From: Mycobacterium sp. DL592
Lineage (GTDB): Bacteria; Actinomycetota; Actinomycetes; Mycobacteriales; Mycobacteriaceae
DNA length: 64,000 bases
Direction of reading: 5' to 3'
NCBI RefSeq assembly: GCF_011694515.1
Contig: NZ_CP050192.1
Coordinates: 98,379 to 162,378, forward strand
The first letter of the stretch is position 1; each line of letters begins with the position of its first letter. This document shows positions 45,370-54,796 of the stretch, one piece after another. The notes beneath the pieces were generated by a model. It did no database searches. It was not told the DNA's origin and saw only the letters and a list, made by a program, of their open reading frames with translations. The translations under genes and the position numbers were made by a program.

Positions 45370-46131
45370 TTACGTGACTGTCAAACCCCCGTCGACCACG
45401 ATCGTCTGTCCGGTGACGTAACCGGCGGCCGGCGATGCCAGCCACACCGCCGTGGCCGCCAGCTCGGCCGGATCGCCGATGCGTCCCAACAGGATTCGCG
45501 GCATCTGGCTGTCCAGGTAGCCTGGCTTGTACTCGTCGGTCATCTCGCTCTTGAAGAAGCCGGGAGCCAGCGCGTTGACCCGAATTCCCTTGCGCGGTCC
45601 CCATTGCTGCGCCAGGTCGCGGGTCAGGCCGATGACCCCGGCCTTCGACGCGGCATACGCAGCCTGCGGCAGGCCTGCGGTGGTGATGCCCAGAATGCTG
45701 GAGATGTTCACGATCGAGCTGCCGGGCTGCATCACCCGTCCGCACGCCTGCGCCATCCAGTACGAACCGTTGAGGTTGACGTCGACCACTCTGCGGAAAT
45801 CCTCGGGGGCTTCCCGGGTGGCGGGCACGGCCGTGCCGACGCCTGCGTTGTTGATGAGTACGTCGACACGGCCGAACTCTTCGACGGCCGAATCGACGAG
45901 CTGCTGACACTGATCGGAATCGGCGACGTCGGTCTTTCGGGTGTAGACCTTGCGCCCGGCATCCTCGACCAGGGCCGCGGTCTGAGCCATCTGGTCGAGC
46001 CGTCGTGCACCGAGCACCAGATGTGCGCCGGCCTGCGCGAAGGCCTGGGCGAACGACACCCCGAGCCCGGAGGAGGCGCCGGTGACGATGACGACCTTGT
46101 CGTCGAGGCCGAACAGGTTCAGAACGCTCAT
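45370..46131 (-). CDS. Short-chain dehydrogenase/reductase
   Basis: This is a classical SDR of 253 residues from ATG 46131, which overlaps the acyl-CoA dehydrogenase stop by four bases. It has T-G-A-S-S-G-L-G-V (cofactor), N-N-A-G-V, the S-S-I catalytic Ser segment (I-V-N-I-S-S-I-L), Y-A-A-S-K (active site) and the C-terminal V-V-D-G-G. It is of the FabG/3-hydroxyacyl type. Its partner genes (acyl-CoA dehydrogenase, APH-type kinase) suggest steroid or acyl-CoA catabolism. A frame continuing to 46395 is not conserved. Confidence 0.9.
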   Translation of the reverse strand: MSVLNLFGLDDKVVIVTGASSGLGVSFAQAFAQAGAHLVLGARRLDQMAQTAALVEDAGRKVYTRKTDVADSDQCQQLVDSAVEEFGRVDVLINNAGVGTAVPATREAPEDFRRVVDVNLNGSYWMAQACGRVMQPGSSIVNISSILGITTAGLPQAAYAASKAGVIGLTRDLAQQWGPRKGIRVNALAPGFFKSEMTDEYKPGYLDSQMPRILLGRIGDPAELAATAVWLASPAAGYVTGQTIVVDGGLTVT

Positions 46132-47306
46132 TGGGGGTTCCTCAGCACCTGGCGGGCGATCGCATACTTGTGTACCTCGGTGGGGCCGTCGTAGAGCCGG
46201 AAGGCACGCATGTCGGAGAAGATCATCCCGACGGGGGTCTCGTCGGAGATTCCCATCCCGCCGAGCACCTGCACGCAGCGGTCGGCGACCTTGAAAAGTT
46301 CTTCGGACACATAGGCTTTCACCATCGAGCTCTCGTGGCGGCCCTTGGCCCCGGTGTCCAGCGCCCAGCACGCCCACCAGATCGCCAGCCGGCACTGCTG
46401 CAGCGCGATCTCGTTGTCGGCGAGCATGAAACCCACACCCTGGTGCTCGCCGAGTGGCTTGCCGAAGGCGGTGCGGGTACGGGCATGGTCGATCGCGATC
46501 GAGTGGGCACGCGTCGCCGCGCCGAGCCAGCGCATACAGTGCGTCAACCGGGCTGGGGTCAACCGCAGCTGGGCATAGCGCAGGGCCTGCCCGACCTCGC
46601 CGAGGACCGCCGAGGCGGGCAGGCGCAGGTTGTTGAACTGCACCACGCCATGTCCTTCGACATAGTTGCGGTCCATCGTGTCCATGACCCGCTCGAGTTC
46701 GATGCCGGGGGTCTGCCCGTCACACAGGAACAGGGTGGGCCCGTCGGCACCGTGCGGGTTCGGCGCGACGCGGGCCATGATGATCCACGTCCGCGCGCCG
46801 TTGGCGCCGGTGATCAGCCACTTGCGCCCGTTGATCACGTAATCCGTTCCGTCGAAGACCGCCTCGGTGGCCAGCTGACCCGGATCCGAACCGGCACCGC
46901 CGGGCTCGGTCATCGCGAACACCGAACGCTGGCGACCGTCGATGACCGGCAGCAGGAACTTATCCACCTGCTCGTCATTGGCGATCTTGGACAGCACGAA
47001 CATGTTGCCCTCGTCGGGTGCCGCGCAGTTCAGCGCCACCGGTCCCAGGGTCGACCAGCCGGCGGCCTCGAACAGCACCGCCTGGTCGCGATGCGACGGC
47101 TCCCGGCCGCCGAAGCGGCGCGGCGCCTGGAATGTCAGCAGCCCCGCCTCGCGCGCCAGTTTCACCAGTTCGGTGCGCAACTCCTCGTTGGGCCCGTGCC
47201 GGGTAAGCCTGGGGTCACGTTCGAAGGGCACGATCTTGTCGATGACGAAGGCGCGCACCTCGTCTCGCAGTGCGGCCACGTCGGCCGGAATCTCGAAGTC
47301 GATCAT
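46128..47306 (-). CDS. Acyl-CoA dehydrogenase (FadE family)
   Basis: This 392-residue flavoprotein of the acyl-CoA dehydrogenase fold has [13 protein letters not shown] and [12 protein letters not shown], which bind FAD and substrate. The C-terminal helices include the [12 protein letters not shown] motif and [10 protein letters not shown]. It is typical of ACAD10/11-like enzymes, which often sit beside an APH-type kinase as here. It overlaps both neighbours by four bases, so the three make one operon. Confidence 0.92.
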   Translation of the reverse strand: MIDFEIPADVAALRDEVRAFVIDKIVPFERDPRLTRHGPNEELRTELVKLAREAGLLTFQAPRRFGGREPSHRDQAVLFEAAGWSTLGPVALNCAAPDEGNMFVLSKIANDEQVDKFLLPVIDGRQRSVFAMTEPGGAGSDPGQLATEAVFDGTDYVINGRKWLITGANGARTWIIMARVAPNPHGADGPTLFLCDGQTPGIELERVMDTMDRNYVEGHGVVQFNNLRLPASAVLGEVGQALRYAQLRLTPARLTHCMRWLGAATRAHSIAIDHARTRTAFGKPLGEHQGVGFMLADNEIALQQCRLAIWWACWALDTGAKGRHESSMVKAYVSEELFKVADRCVQVLGGMGISDETPVGMIFSDMRAFRLYDGPTEVHKYAIARQVLRNPQ

Positions 47307-48331
47307 CGTTGTCCCTCCATGATTGCCAGTGCCCGCTCGAACAGTCGCACGGTCGCGATGTGCAGGCGGTCGCCAATTTCCTTGGGCGCCAAGCCTGCTG
47401 CCGCCCGCGCGTTCGAACCTTCAAGGATTATGCCGAGTTTGAAACATGCCAGCACCGTGTACCAATGGATGCCGGACAGGTCCCGGCTGGTGTTCTGAGC
47501 GTATCGCTCGATCAGTTCGTCGGGAGTCGCCAGATCGCCGGCGTCCATCAGCACGTTGGTGAGCACCGAGTCCCGGCCGGGGGCAAACCACGTCGCCAGC
47601 ATCCAGCCCAGGTCCAGCAACGGGTCGCCGATGGTGCACATCTCCCAGTCGACGATCGCGACAACGTCGGGTCTGGTGGGGGAGAACATCACATTGGCGG
47701 CGTGATAGTCGCCGTGCATGATTCCCGGCTTCCACTGCGCGGGCTGGTTCTGTTGCAACCAGGTGGCCACGGAATCGACGTCGCCGATGTCCGGCCCGGT
47801 GTAGTTGTCGAAGCCGCTGTAGGACTCGAGCTCGGAAAGCCAGCGTGGCACTTGGCGTTCCAGGAATCCGTCGGCTTTACCGAAGTCCGCCAGACCCACC
47901 GCGACGTGGTCCACCGCGCCGAGCTTGGCGACCGCCTCAGCCATCGACAGTCCCATCTCGTGCCGGATTTCGGCGTCGCCGGCGTGCAGTGCGGGCAGGC
48001 CCGCGCCTGCGTTGAATCCGTCGACGGGCTCCATGAGGTAGAACACCGCGTCGCCGAGCACTGAGGTGTCCTCGCAGACCGCGATCAGGTGCGGGTGAGG
48101 CACGTCGCTGTCGGCCAATGCGCTCAGCACCCGGGTCTCCCGCAGGATCACCTTGTTGCTGATCGGTCGCAGGTGGCGGGGCCCGCGGCGGAAGACGTAC
48201 TCGCGGCCCGACCGGCGGAATCGCAACATGACGTTCTGGGTGCCGCCGATGATCTCGGTGACGTTCTCGATCGGCCCGTCGCCGAGGCCGTGCTCCGACA
48301 TCCAGTCGGCTACTGCGGTCAGGTCGTCCAC
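47303..48331 (-). CDS. APH-type phosphotransferase, ACAD10/FadE36-like
   Basis: This 342-residue protein has the aminoglycoside-phosphotransferase-like kinase fold. The catalytic segment is M-H-G-D-Y-H-A-A-N-V-M (H-G-D-x-x-x-x-N) and V-A-I-V-D-W-E-M carries the metal Asp. Such proteins are named FadE36 in M. tuberculosis (Rv3761c) and are fused to dehydrogenases in animals (ACAD10), where they phosphorylate 4-hydroxyacyl-CoAs before removal of the hydroxyl. The adjacent dehydrogenase fits a 4-hydroxy-fatty-acid route, but the substrate is inferred. Confidence 0.85.
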   Translation of the reverse strand: MDDLTAVADWMSEHGLGDGPIENVTEIIGGTQNVMLRFRRSGREYVFRRGPRHLRPISNKVILRETRVLSALADSDVPHPHLIAVCEDTSVLGDAVFYLMEPVDGFNAGAGLPALHAGDAEIRHEMGLSMAEAVAKLGAVDHVAVGLADFGKADGFLERQVPRWLSELESYSGFDNYTGPDIGDVDSVATWLQQNQPAQWKPGIMHGDYHAANVMFSPTRPDVVAIVDWEMCTIGDPLLDLGWMLATWFAPGRDSVLTNVLMDAGDLATPDELIERYAQNTSRDLSGIHWYTVLACFKLGIILEGSNARAAAGLAPKEIGDRLHIATVRLFERALAIMEGQR

Positions 48332-48341
48332 CCCGGTGAAC

Positions 48342-49661
48342 CTACCGTACGGTTGGTTGGTCCAACCCTTTCGGCCACGGCAACCGGCTGTCGATGGTGT
48401 GGAACACGCTCCACCCGACCACGGTCCCCAGGGCGATGGACAGGATCGCGGCCCCGGTGGAGCCCAGACTGGACACCCCGATATTGCCGCCGGAGGCCGC
48501 CTGGCTCACCGATTCGAAGCTCAGCGCGCCCGGCACCAACGACCAGAACGCCGCGAGCATCATCACGATGGCTGGTGGCGCGGTCTTGATCCGTGCGGCC
48601 AGCATGGCGAACGGCACCACCAGAATGGCGCCGATGAATCCCGAGTGGGCTGCGGACATGACCTTGCCGGCCAACTCCTGCCCCACCAGGGCCACCGCGA
48701 TCGCGGCGATAAGCCACAACAGCGACCCCCTGGGTGCCGACAGATACACGTAGAGACCGACTCCAACCACCACGATTGCGACGTAGAGCGACCAGGCTCC
48801 CATCTGGGTCGACGGGCTCTGCGGGTACACCTGGCCGGCGACCTGCACGCCGAGGGCCACGCCGAAGACCAGCAGCGCCAACTGCGCCATTCCGTAGACC
48901 AGCCGACTTGCCCCCGAAATGATCTGGGAGGCAGCAAGTTCCATCGCACCGATCGTCAAGGCCATTCCGGGTAGCGTCGCCACCAACGCCGGGGCGATGA
49001 CCCGGAGCAGCCCGTCGTTGGCGGTGTCCGCGACGAACCAGGTCGCCAGGATCGTGACGATGGTCGCCGACAGCGTCGGCAGGATCGGGTTCAGCCCCGG
49101 GAACGGCCGGCCGAACTGGACGATGGCACCCACCACCAGTCCGAGGAACAGATAACCGGGAAGCGACGCCCAGGTCGGGTTGATCACCATGCCGAATCCG
49201 ACTGTGGTGACGGCATATCCGATCGTCGTGGCAATCGGTCCGAACCGGGGCTTCAGGGTGCGCGCGGCCTCGATGGCCGCGATCGCATCGGCGGGGGTGA
49301 TGGCCCCGACGGCGGCCAGGCTGGCGATGTCGTCGATGCGCCCCGCCATGTCCAGCTGTAGTGACGAATGTGTCGAGCCGTCCACCTGGTAACCAACGGT
49401 GCCCACCTGGATCATCAGCATCGTCGGCAGCACCACCACCCGCACCGGTTCGCTGGTGTACTGCGCGGCGATCTGCAGCAGGCGGCCCTCGACCAGGGAG
49501 GTCGGCTGCTCCACCTCCACCAGTGCGATGCCGATAGCCCGCAGCATCTCCGCGACGTCGGTCTGGTCGTGGGTGTCCGGCGGCGCCAACGGTTCGGGGG
49601 GAGTCTTACGGATTGCGTCGAAGATCCGCTTCCGGCGGGCTTGCCGCGACTGCTTGCTCAT
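48342..49661 (-). CDS. Threonine/serine exporter family protein (ThrE-like)
   Basis: This 439-residue protein from ATG 49661 has an N-terminal soluble ThrE domain (~35-150: V-A-E-M-L-R-A-I-G-I-A-L-V and the P-T-M-L-M-I-Q region). About ten membrane helices follow, corresponding to the ThrE and ThrE_2 domains fused in one protein. It probably exports small amino acids. It overlaps the DUF1622 gene by four bases. It ends only ten bases before the APH-type kinase gene on the same strand. Confidence 0.85.
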   Translation of the reverse strand: MSKQSRQARRKRIFDAIRKTPPEPLAPPDTHDQTDVAEMLRAIGIALVEVEQPTSLVEGRLLQIAAQYTSEPVRVVVLPTMLMIQVGTVGYQVDGSTHSSLQLDMAGRIDDIASLAAVGAITPADAIAAIEAARTLKPRFGPIATTIGYAVTTVGFGMVINPTWASLPGYLFLGLVVGAIVQFGRPFPGLNPILPTLSATIVTILATWFVADTANDGLLRVIAPALVATLPGMALTIGAMELAASQIISGASRLVYGMAQLALLVFGVALGVQVAGQVYPQSPSTQMGAWSLYVAIVVVGVGLYVYLSAPRGSLLWLIAAIAVALVGQELAGKVMSAAHSGFIGAILVVPFAMLAARIKTAPPAIVMMLAAFWSLVPGALSFESVSQAASGGNIGVSSLGSTGAAILSIALGTVVGWSVFHTIDSRLPWPKGLDQPTVR

Positions 49662-50038
49662 CGCTTCGATGCGGCTGCGGATGCGGCTGCTGCGGCGTCC
49701 TGCTCCAGGCGGGATTTCTGCCACGGCCAGTACCCGGTGACTTCGAGCTGCAACGAGAAGCTCAAGAACGTCCGGATCAAGACGATGCCGCCGAGCACCG
49801 CGACGCTGCGGGCGTCGGGGGTGACCGCCACCGTGCGGATGATGTCGGCGGCGACGAGGAACTCCAGGCCCAGCAGGATGCTGCGGCCGAGCTGCTCGCG
49901 GAACACCCGGTAGGCGGCGCCGGTCTTGAGCCGGGGGACCACCCCGGCGGCCGAGATCAGCGCGCCGACAGCGATCACGGCGACCCCGACCCCGTCGATC
50001 GTCTTGCCGACTGTCTCGATGACCTCGTAGAAGCTCAC
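49658..50038 (-). CDS. DUF1622-family small membrane protein
   Basis: This is a 126-residue protein with three predicted helices and the family segment F-R-E-Q-L-G-R-S-I-L-L-G-L-E-F-L-V-A-A-D-I-I typical of DUF1622. The C-terminal tail is Ala-rich with a W-x-W-Q-K. The function is unknown. It overlaps the ThrE-like exporter by four bases, so a helper role in that transporter is plausible. Confidence 0.8.
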   Translation of the reverse strand: MSFYEVIETVGKTIDGVGVAVIAVGALISAAGVVPRLKTGAAYRVFREQLGRSILLGLEFLVAADIIRTVAVTPDARSVAVLGGIVLIRTFLSFSLQLEVTGYWPWQKSRLEQDAAAAASAAASKR

Positions 50039-50064
50039 CGAAGGAATTGTAGGAACGTCGGGCG

Positions 50065-50553
50065 CTATCGAGCCGGTAATACCGCGGTTGCGCCGGCTGT
50101 GCCGTTGGCTTCGGTGGCCCGCACGGTGACCTCGTCACCGCTGTGCACCGGCTGGCGCGGCTGACGGGTCGTGGCGTCGATCCGGAAGGTCTGGGAGTAA
50201 CCGTCCGCGCTGCGCACCGTGATCGCGGTATCAGTGACCGAAGAGACGGTGCCGGTCTGGGTCACGTCGGTGAGGTATCCGCCCTTGCCGTCGGAGACGA
50301 CCGACACGCTGTGCAGCGTCCGGCTGTTGTCGCCGGGGAATCCCTGGCCGCCGGGACCGCCCGCCTCCCAGCCGGCCGGCGGGCCCATCCGTCCGGGTCC
50401 GCCGCCGGACGAGCCGCCGGCCGCATGCACGACGAGCCCGCCGCCGACCGCCAGTGCGGCCGCGATGGCGACCGCGGTCACCGTTGTCCGCGTCGACCAG
50501 GCCGGCGGCCGGGTGGGCGCAGCCCCCCACACTTCGTGCTCTTCAACAGTCAT
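50065..50553 (-). CDS. Single-pass membrane protein with Gly/Pro-rich linker, function unknown
   Basis: This is a 162-residue protein from ATG 50553. It has a short cytoplasmic part, one helix (T-A-V-A-I-A-A-A-L-A-V-G-G-G-L), a Gly/Pro-rich linker and a C-terminal beta domain (~85-162) resembling the DUF5666-like OB-fold type (T-V-S-S-V-T-D-T-A-I-T-V and the G-D-E-V-T-V-R-A strand). It diverges from the TcrX-like response regulator across 131 bases. It could be a target or sensor partner of that system, which is inference from position. Confidence 0.6.
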   Translation of the reverse strand: MTVEEHEVWGAAPTRPPAWSTRTTVTAVAIAAALAVGGGLVVHAAGGSSGGGPGRMGPPAGWEAGGPGGQGFPGDNSRTLHSVSVVSDGKGGYLTDVTQTGTVSSVTDTAITVRSADGYSQTFRIDATTRQPRQPVHSGDEVTVRATEANGTAGATAVLPAR

Positions 50554-50684
50554 GGCTCCACGTTGTGCGGTGAAGATGGGAGGCGGCTGTGCCGGTAATC
50601 GGCGTGTTCTGTGTGGCCCTGCTTTCACAGCCGACGCATAGGAATGGCATAGGGTCAGCTCATGGCGCGTCCGATACTGGAGTT

Positions 50685-51419
50685 ATGACCTCTTCTGCGG
50701 CCGAACGTGTGGTGATGCGGCGGGCCGACGGCAACCCGATCAATGTGCTGGTCGTCGACGACGAAGCAGTGCTGGCCGAAATGGTGTCGATGGCCCTTCG
50801 CTACGAGGGCTGGAACATCACGACGGCGGCCGACGGCGCGTCGGCGATCTCCGCGGCGCGCGGCACCCGCCCCGACGCCGTCGTGCTCGACATCATGCTG
50901 CCCGACATGAGCGGCCTCGAGGTGCTCCGCAGGCTGCGTGAGCAGAGCCCGCACCTGCCGGTTCTGCTGCTCACCGCCAAGGACGCCGTCGAAGACCGGA
51001 TCGCCGGGCTGACCGCCGGCGGAGACGACTACGTCACCAAGCCGTTCTCCATCGAGGAGGTCGTGCTGCGGCTGCGCGCCCTGCTGCGGCGCACCGGGGT
51101 GACCACCGAGGACAGCGGCGCCCAGATCGTGGTCGGCGACCTCGTGCTCGACGAGGACAGCCACGAGGTGACCCGCGCCGGTTCGCCGATCGCGTTGACA
51201 TCCACCGAGTTCGAACTGCTGCGTTTCCTCATGCGCAATCCCAAGCGCGTGCTGTCGAAGGCGCAGATCCTCGACCGGGTGTGGAGTTACGACTTCGGCG
51301 GCAGGTCCAACATCGTCGAGCTCTACATCTCGTATCTGCGGAAGAAGATCGACAACGGCCGCGAACCGATGATCCATACGCTTCGCGGTGCAGGCTATGT
51401 CCTCAAACCTGCGTGCTAG
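50685..51419 (+). CDS. tcrX: OmpR-family response regulator, TcrX-like
   Basis: This is a 244-residue response regulator from ATG 50685. The receiver domain has the acidic pair D25-D26, phosphoacceptor D69 in V-V-L-D-I-M-L-P-D, and Lys in Y-V-T-K-P-F. The C-terminal winged helix carries L-T-S-T-E-F-E-L-L-R-F-L and N-I-V-E-L-Y-I-S-Y-L-R-K-K. The sequence and the position near the Rv3761c-like gene suggest TcrX (Rv3765c), but the symbol rests on memory of that protein. It overlaps the kinase gene by 23 bases. The glycosyltransferases that follow on the same strand are likely co-transcribed. Confidence 0.85.
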   Translation: MTSSAAERVVMRRADGNPINVLVVDDEAVLAEMVSMALRYEGWNITTAADGASAISAARGTRPDAVVLDIMLPDMSGLEVLRRLREQSPHLPVLLLTAKDAVEDRIAGLTAGGDDYVTKPFSIEEVVLRLRALLRRTGVTTEDSGAQIVVGDLVLDEDSHEVTRAGSPIALTSTEFELLRFLMRNPKRVLSKAQILDRVWSYDFGGRSNIVELYISYLRKKIDNGREPMIHTLRGAGYVLKPAC

Positions 51420-52908
51420 CACCTGGTCGCTGAGCGCACGGCTGCTCATAGGTCAGGTGATGCTGCTGGCGGCGGTCTGCCTCGGCATCGGCGCCGTCAC
51501 CATCGTGGCGTTGTATCAGTACCTCGTCGGCGAGGTCGACGCGCAGCTGCGCGAGACCGCCCACCGGGGCGCCATGATGTACGGCGAGCCGCTGCCGCCA
51601 CCGCCGCCGCCCGGTCTGGGTCCGTGGCGTGAGGACCGACCCGTCTACCCCCAACCTGGCCCCGGCCCGATGTTCCTCGACGCACCCGGCCAGCCGATCG
51701 GCCTGACCGCCGCGGTCGTACGCGACGGCGTCACCACCGACGCCGGGGTGCTGACCGTCGGCGGTGTGCGCGCCGCCCTGTCGCCCAAAGCTCAACAGCA
51801 GCTTGCCGATGCGGTCGGTGAGCGGCACTCCGTCACCCGCGACCTCGACGGGCTTGGCCACTACCGGGTGATCGCCGCGCGCAGCAGGATGACCGGTGAC
51901 ACCCTGGTGATCGGGCTCAGCATGCGCAACGTCGACGGGACGCTGCTGCGGGTGGCGTTGATCTTCGGCGTGGTGACGGCGGCGGCCATGATCATCGCCA
52001 CCACCGCGGGCATCCTCATCATCCGCCGCGCGCTGACACCGCTCAACCGGGTGGCGGCTGCCGCTGGCGAAGTCGCCAACCTGCCGCTGGACCGAGGGGA
52101 AGTCGAACTACCCGTTCGTGTTCCGGTCCCGGACGCCAACCCGCACACCGAGGTGGGACGCCTCGGCCTGGCCATCAACCGGATGCTCGACCACATCTCC
52201 TCGGCCCTGTCCACACGACAGGCCAGCGAGAGCCGGGTCCGGCAGTTCGTCGCCGACGCCAGCCACGAGCTGCGCACCCCGCTGGCCGCCATCCGCGGCT
52301 ATACCGAACTGGCGCAACGCAAACGCGATCAGATGCCCGAGGACGTCGCGCACGCCATGGGGCGGGTGGAGTCCGAAGCGGTGCGGATGACGCACCTGGT
52401 CGAGGATCTGCTGCTGCTGGCGCGGCTCGACTCCGGCCGGCCACTGGAACGCGAACCGGTTGACCTGGCGCGACTTTCGGCTGATGTCGTCAGTGACGCC
52501 CATGTCGCGGGCCCCGAGCATCGCTGGCAGCTGGACCTGCCACCGGATCCGCTCTACGTGGTCGGTGACGACGCACGCCTGCATCAGGTGGTGGCCAACC
52601 TGCTGGCCAACGCCCGCACCCACACCCCGCCGGGAACGTCGGTGACGCTTTCGCTCGACACCGAACCGGGTGCGGCCGTGCTGCGGGTGGTCGACAACGG
52701 GCCGGGTATCCCGGCCGAGCTGCAGTCGGAGGTCTTCGAACGGTTCGCCCGCGGCGACACCTCACGCTCACGCAAGGGCGGTTCGACGGGCCTGGGCCTG
52801 GCGATCGCCTCGGCGGTGGTGCGTGCCCACGGCGGCAGCATCGGTCTGCAGAGTGTGCCGGGCAGCACCGAATTCACCGTGCGGCTGCCCTGCACAGCAG
52901 GGGCATAG
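51397..52908 (+). CDS. tcrY: Sensor histidine kinase, TcrY-like
   Basis: This 503-residue kinase has membrane helix 1 (~17-40), an extracytoplasmic sensor region with a Pro-rich loop (P-P-P-P-P-P at ~67-72), and helix 2 (~185-208). A HAMP segment follows, then the HisKA box with the phosphorylated H290 in D-A-S-H-E-L-R-T-P-L. The ATPase has N-L-L-A-N-A-R-T-H-T, D-N-G-P-G-I-P and G-S-T-G-L-G-L-A-I. Start ATG 51397 overlaps the regulator gene; an upstream GTG at 51388 is possible. The partner is the preceding regulator. The stimulus is unknown; the loop may sense cell-envelope state. Confidence 0.88.
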   Translation: MSSNLRASTWSLSARLLIGQVMLLAAVCLGIGAVTIVALYQYLVGEVDAQLRETAHRGAMMYGEPLPPPPPPGLGPWREDRPVYPQPGPGPMFLDAPGQPIGLTAAVVRDGVTTDAGVLTVGGVRAALSPKAQQQLADAVGERHSVTRDLDGLGHYRVIAARSRMTGDTLVIGLSMRNVDGTLLRVALIFGVVTAAAMIIATTAGILIIRRALTPLNRVAAAAGEVANLPLDRGEVELPVRVPVPDANPHTEVGRLGLAINRMLDHISSALSTRQASESRVRQFVADASHELRTPLAAIRGYTELAQRKRDQMPEDVAHAMGRVESEAVRMTHLVEDLLLLARLDSGRPLEREPVDLARLSADVVSDAHVAGPEHRWQLDLPPDPLYVVGDDARLHQVVANLLANARTHTPPGTSVTLSLDTEPGAAVLRVVDNGPGIPAELQSEVFERFARGDTSRSRKGGSTGLGLAIASAVVRAHGGSIGLQSVPGSTEFTVRLPCTAGA

Positions 52909-52931
52909 CCCGTACTCAGTTCCAGGACAAG

Positions 52932-54752
52932 GTGATTCGGCAACATGGCATGGTGACCACCGCTGCCCGCAACCGTGCCGCGCTGGCCGCCCTGCTCGGT
53001 GTGACCGCCGCGCTGTATCTGTGGAACCTCGGCGCCAGCGGATGGGCGAATGCCTTCTATTCGGCTGCCGCCCAGGCGGGTTCGATGAACTGGACGGCGT
53101 GGCTGTTCGGGTCGAGTGACCCCGCCAATGCCATCACCGTCGACAAGACGCCGGCAGCGCTGTGGGTGACGGGGCTTTCCGTCCGGTTGTTCGGCCTGAG
53201 TTCGTGGAGCATCCTGGTGCCGCAGGCGGTGTGCGGTGTCGCTGCTGTCGCGGTGCTCTACGCCGCAGTGCGCAGAGTCGCGGGGCCGCGGGCCGGCCTG
53301 CTTGCCGGTGCGATCCTGGCCGCCACCCCGGCGGCTGCCCTGATGTTCCGATTCAACAATCCGGATGCGCTGCTGGTGCTGGCACTGGTGGTCGCCGCCT
53401 ACGCCACGCAACGCGCGCTGGACCGCGACGCTGCCGCGTGGTGGCTGCCGCTCGCCGGGGCCGCCGTCGGCATCGGGTTCCTGGCCAAGATGCTGCAGGC
53501 CTTCCTTGTCCTTCCCGCGCTGGCGGTGGTCTTCGTGATCGCCGCCGATCTGCCGCTGCGCACGCGGGTGTGGCGGGTGGTGGCCGCCGCCGTGGCGGTG
53601 GTCGTCACCAGCGGTTGGTACCTGGTGCTGGTCACGGTGTGGCCCGTGACGGCGCGGCCCTACATCGGCGGCTCTCAACACAACTCCGTCGTCGAACTGG
53701 CGCTGGGGTACAACGGCTTCGGGCGGCTGACCGGTAATGAGACCGGTGGTTTGGGCAACCTGAACTTCGACGTGGGCTGGGCGCGACTCTTCGGCGCCGA
53801 GATGGGCCCCCACATCGCCTGGTTGTTGCCCGCCGCCGTGGTGGCACTGGTTGCCGGCCTGTGGATCACCAGACGCGGGCCGAGAACCGACCGGACCCGC
53901 GCTGCGCTGCTGATGTGGGGTGGCTGGCTGGTCGTCACCGCGATGGTGTTCAGCTTCGCCAACGGCATCCTGCACCCCTACTACACCGTCGCGCTGGCAC
54001 CCGCTGTCGCGGCGGTGGTGTCGATCGGCGGCCGACTACTGTGGCAGCGGCGGGCCGACCTACGGGCGGCTGTCGCGCTGGCGGGGATGTCCGGCATCAC
54101 CGTGGCACTCAGTTACGTTCTGCTGCAGAACTATTCACACTGGCTGCCCTGGCTGCGGATGGGCATACTCACGGGCGGCATCGCGGCGACGGCCCTGCTG
54201 ACGGTGGTCGCACGCCTGCCGAGAGCGGTCGAACGCGCCGTGGCGATCCTGGCTGTCGTCGTGGCCCTGGCCGGGCCGGCCGCGGTGTCGGTGGCGACGG
54301 CCGCTTCCCCGCGAACTGGCGCCATCCCGTCGGTCGGGCCCTCCGACGGCCGGGCCGGGAGCATGCCGGGGTTGTTCGGCGCCCCTGAGCCCGGCCCCGG
54401 TCTTGTTGCGGCGCTGCGGTCTGACGCGGTCCAATACACCTGGGCCGCAGCCGTTGTCGGATCGAGCAATGCCGCCGGGTACCAGCTGGGTGCCGGTGTG
54501 CCGGTGATGGCTGTCGGCGGATTCAACGGCACCGACCCGGCGCCGACGCTGCAACAGTTCCAGGACTACGTCCGAACGAACCGGATCCACTGGTTCATCG
54601 ACAAGTCCTGGCCCGGCCCGTTTCCCGGCACCCGGTCGGGCAGTGACGCCGCCGAGCGCATCCGAGACTGGGTGAGTGAGAGGTTCGTCTCGCGAAATAT
54701 CGAGGGCGTCAACGTCTACGACCTCACGCAAACGCTCACAGCAGGGTCATAG
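52932..54752 (+). CDS. GT39/ArnT-type membrane glycosyltransferase, copy 1
   Basis: This is a polytopic protein of ~600 residues. The first loop holds the acidic motif typical of GT39-like enzymes (S-S-D-P-A-N-A-I-T-V-D-K-T-P, acidic D-K in V-D-K). Around ten helices and a C-terminal extracytoplasmic domain follow. Such enzymes (YkcB/ArnT group) use a polyprenylphosphate sugar to glycosylate proteins or polymers outside. GTG 52932 is taken; an ATG at 52950 would remove six residues. It starts 24 bases after the kinase, in the same transcription unit. Confidence 0.84.
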   Translation: MIRQHGMVTTAARNRAALAALLGVTAALYLWNLGASGWANAFYSAAAQAGSMNWTAWLFGSSDPANAITVDKTPAALWVTGLSVRLFGLSSWSILVPQAVCGVAAVAVLYAAVRRVAGPRAGLLAGAILAATPAAALMFRFNNPDALLVLALVVAAYATQRALDRDAAAWWLPLAGAAVGIGFLAKMLQAFLVLPALAVVFVIAADLPLRTRVWRVVAAAVAVVVTSGWYLVLVTVWPVTARPYIGGSQHNSVVELALGYNGFGRLTGNETGGLGNLNFDVGWARLFGAEMGPHIAWLLPAAVVALVAGLWITRRGPRTDRTRAALLMWGGWLVVTAMVFSFANGILHPYYTVALAPAVAAVVSIGGRLLWQRRADLRAAVALAGMSGITVALSYVLLQNYSHWLPWLRMGILTGGIAATALLTVVARLPRAVERAVAILAVVVALAGPAAVSVATAASPRTGAIPSVGPSDGRAGSMPGLFGAPEPGPGLVAALRSDAVQYTWAAAVVGSSNAAGYQLGAGVPVMAVGGFNGTDPAPTLQQFQDYVRTNRIHWFIDKSWPGPFPGTRSGSDAAERIRDWVSERFVSRNIEGVNVYDLTQTLTAGS

Positions 54753-54796
54753 CGTGGACCAACGTCCGGCCCAATGCGGTCCTCGATGATGGAGTC

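Noticed and set aside
50139..50184. Direct read-through of the ThrE-like frame to 50138 as a longer protein
   Set aside because: The added segment (49662-50138) is the antisense-frame shadow of the DUF1622 gene, and ATG 49661 gives the family's normal start.
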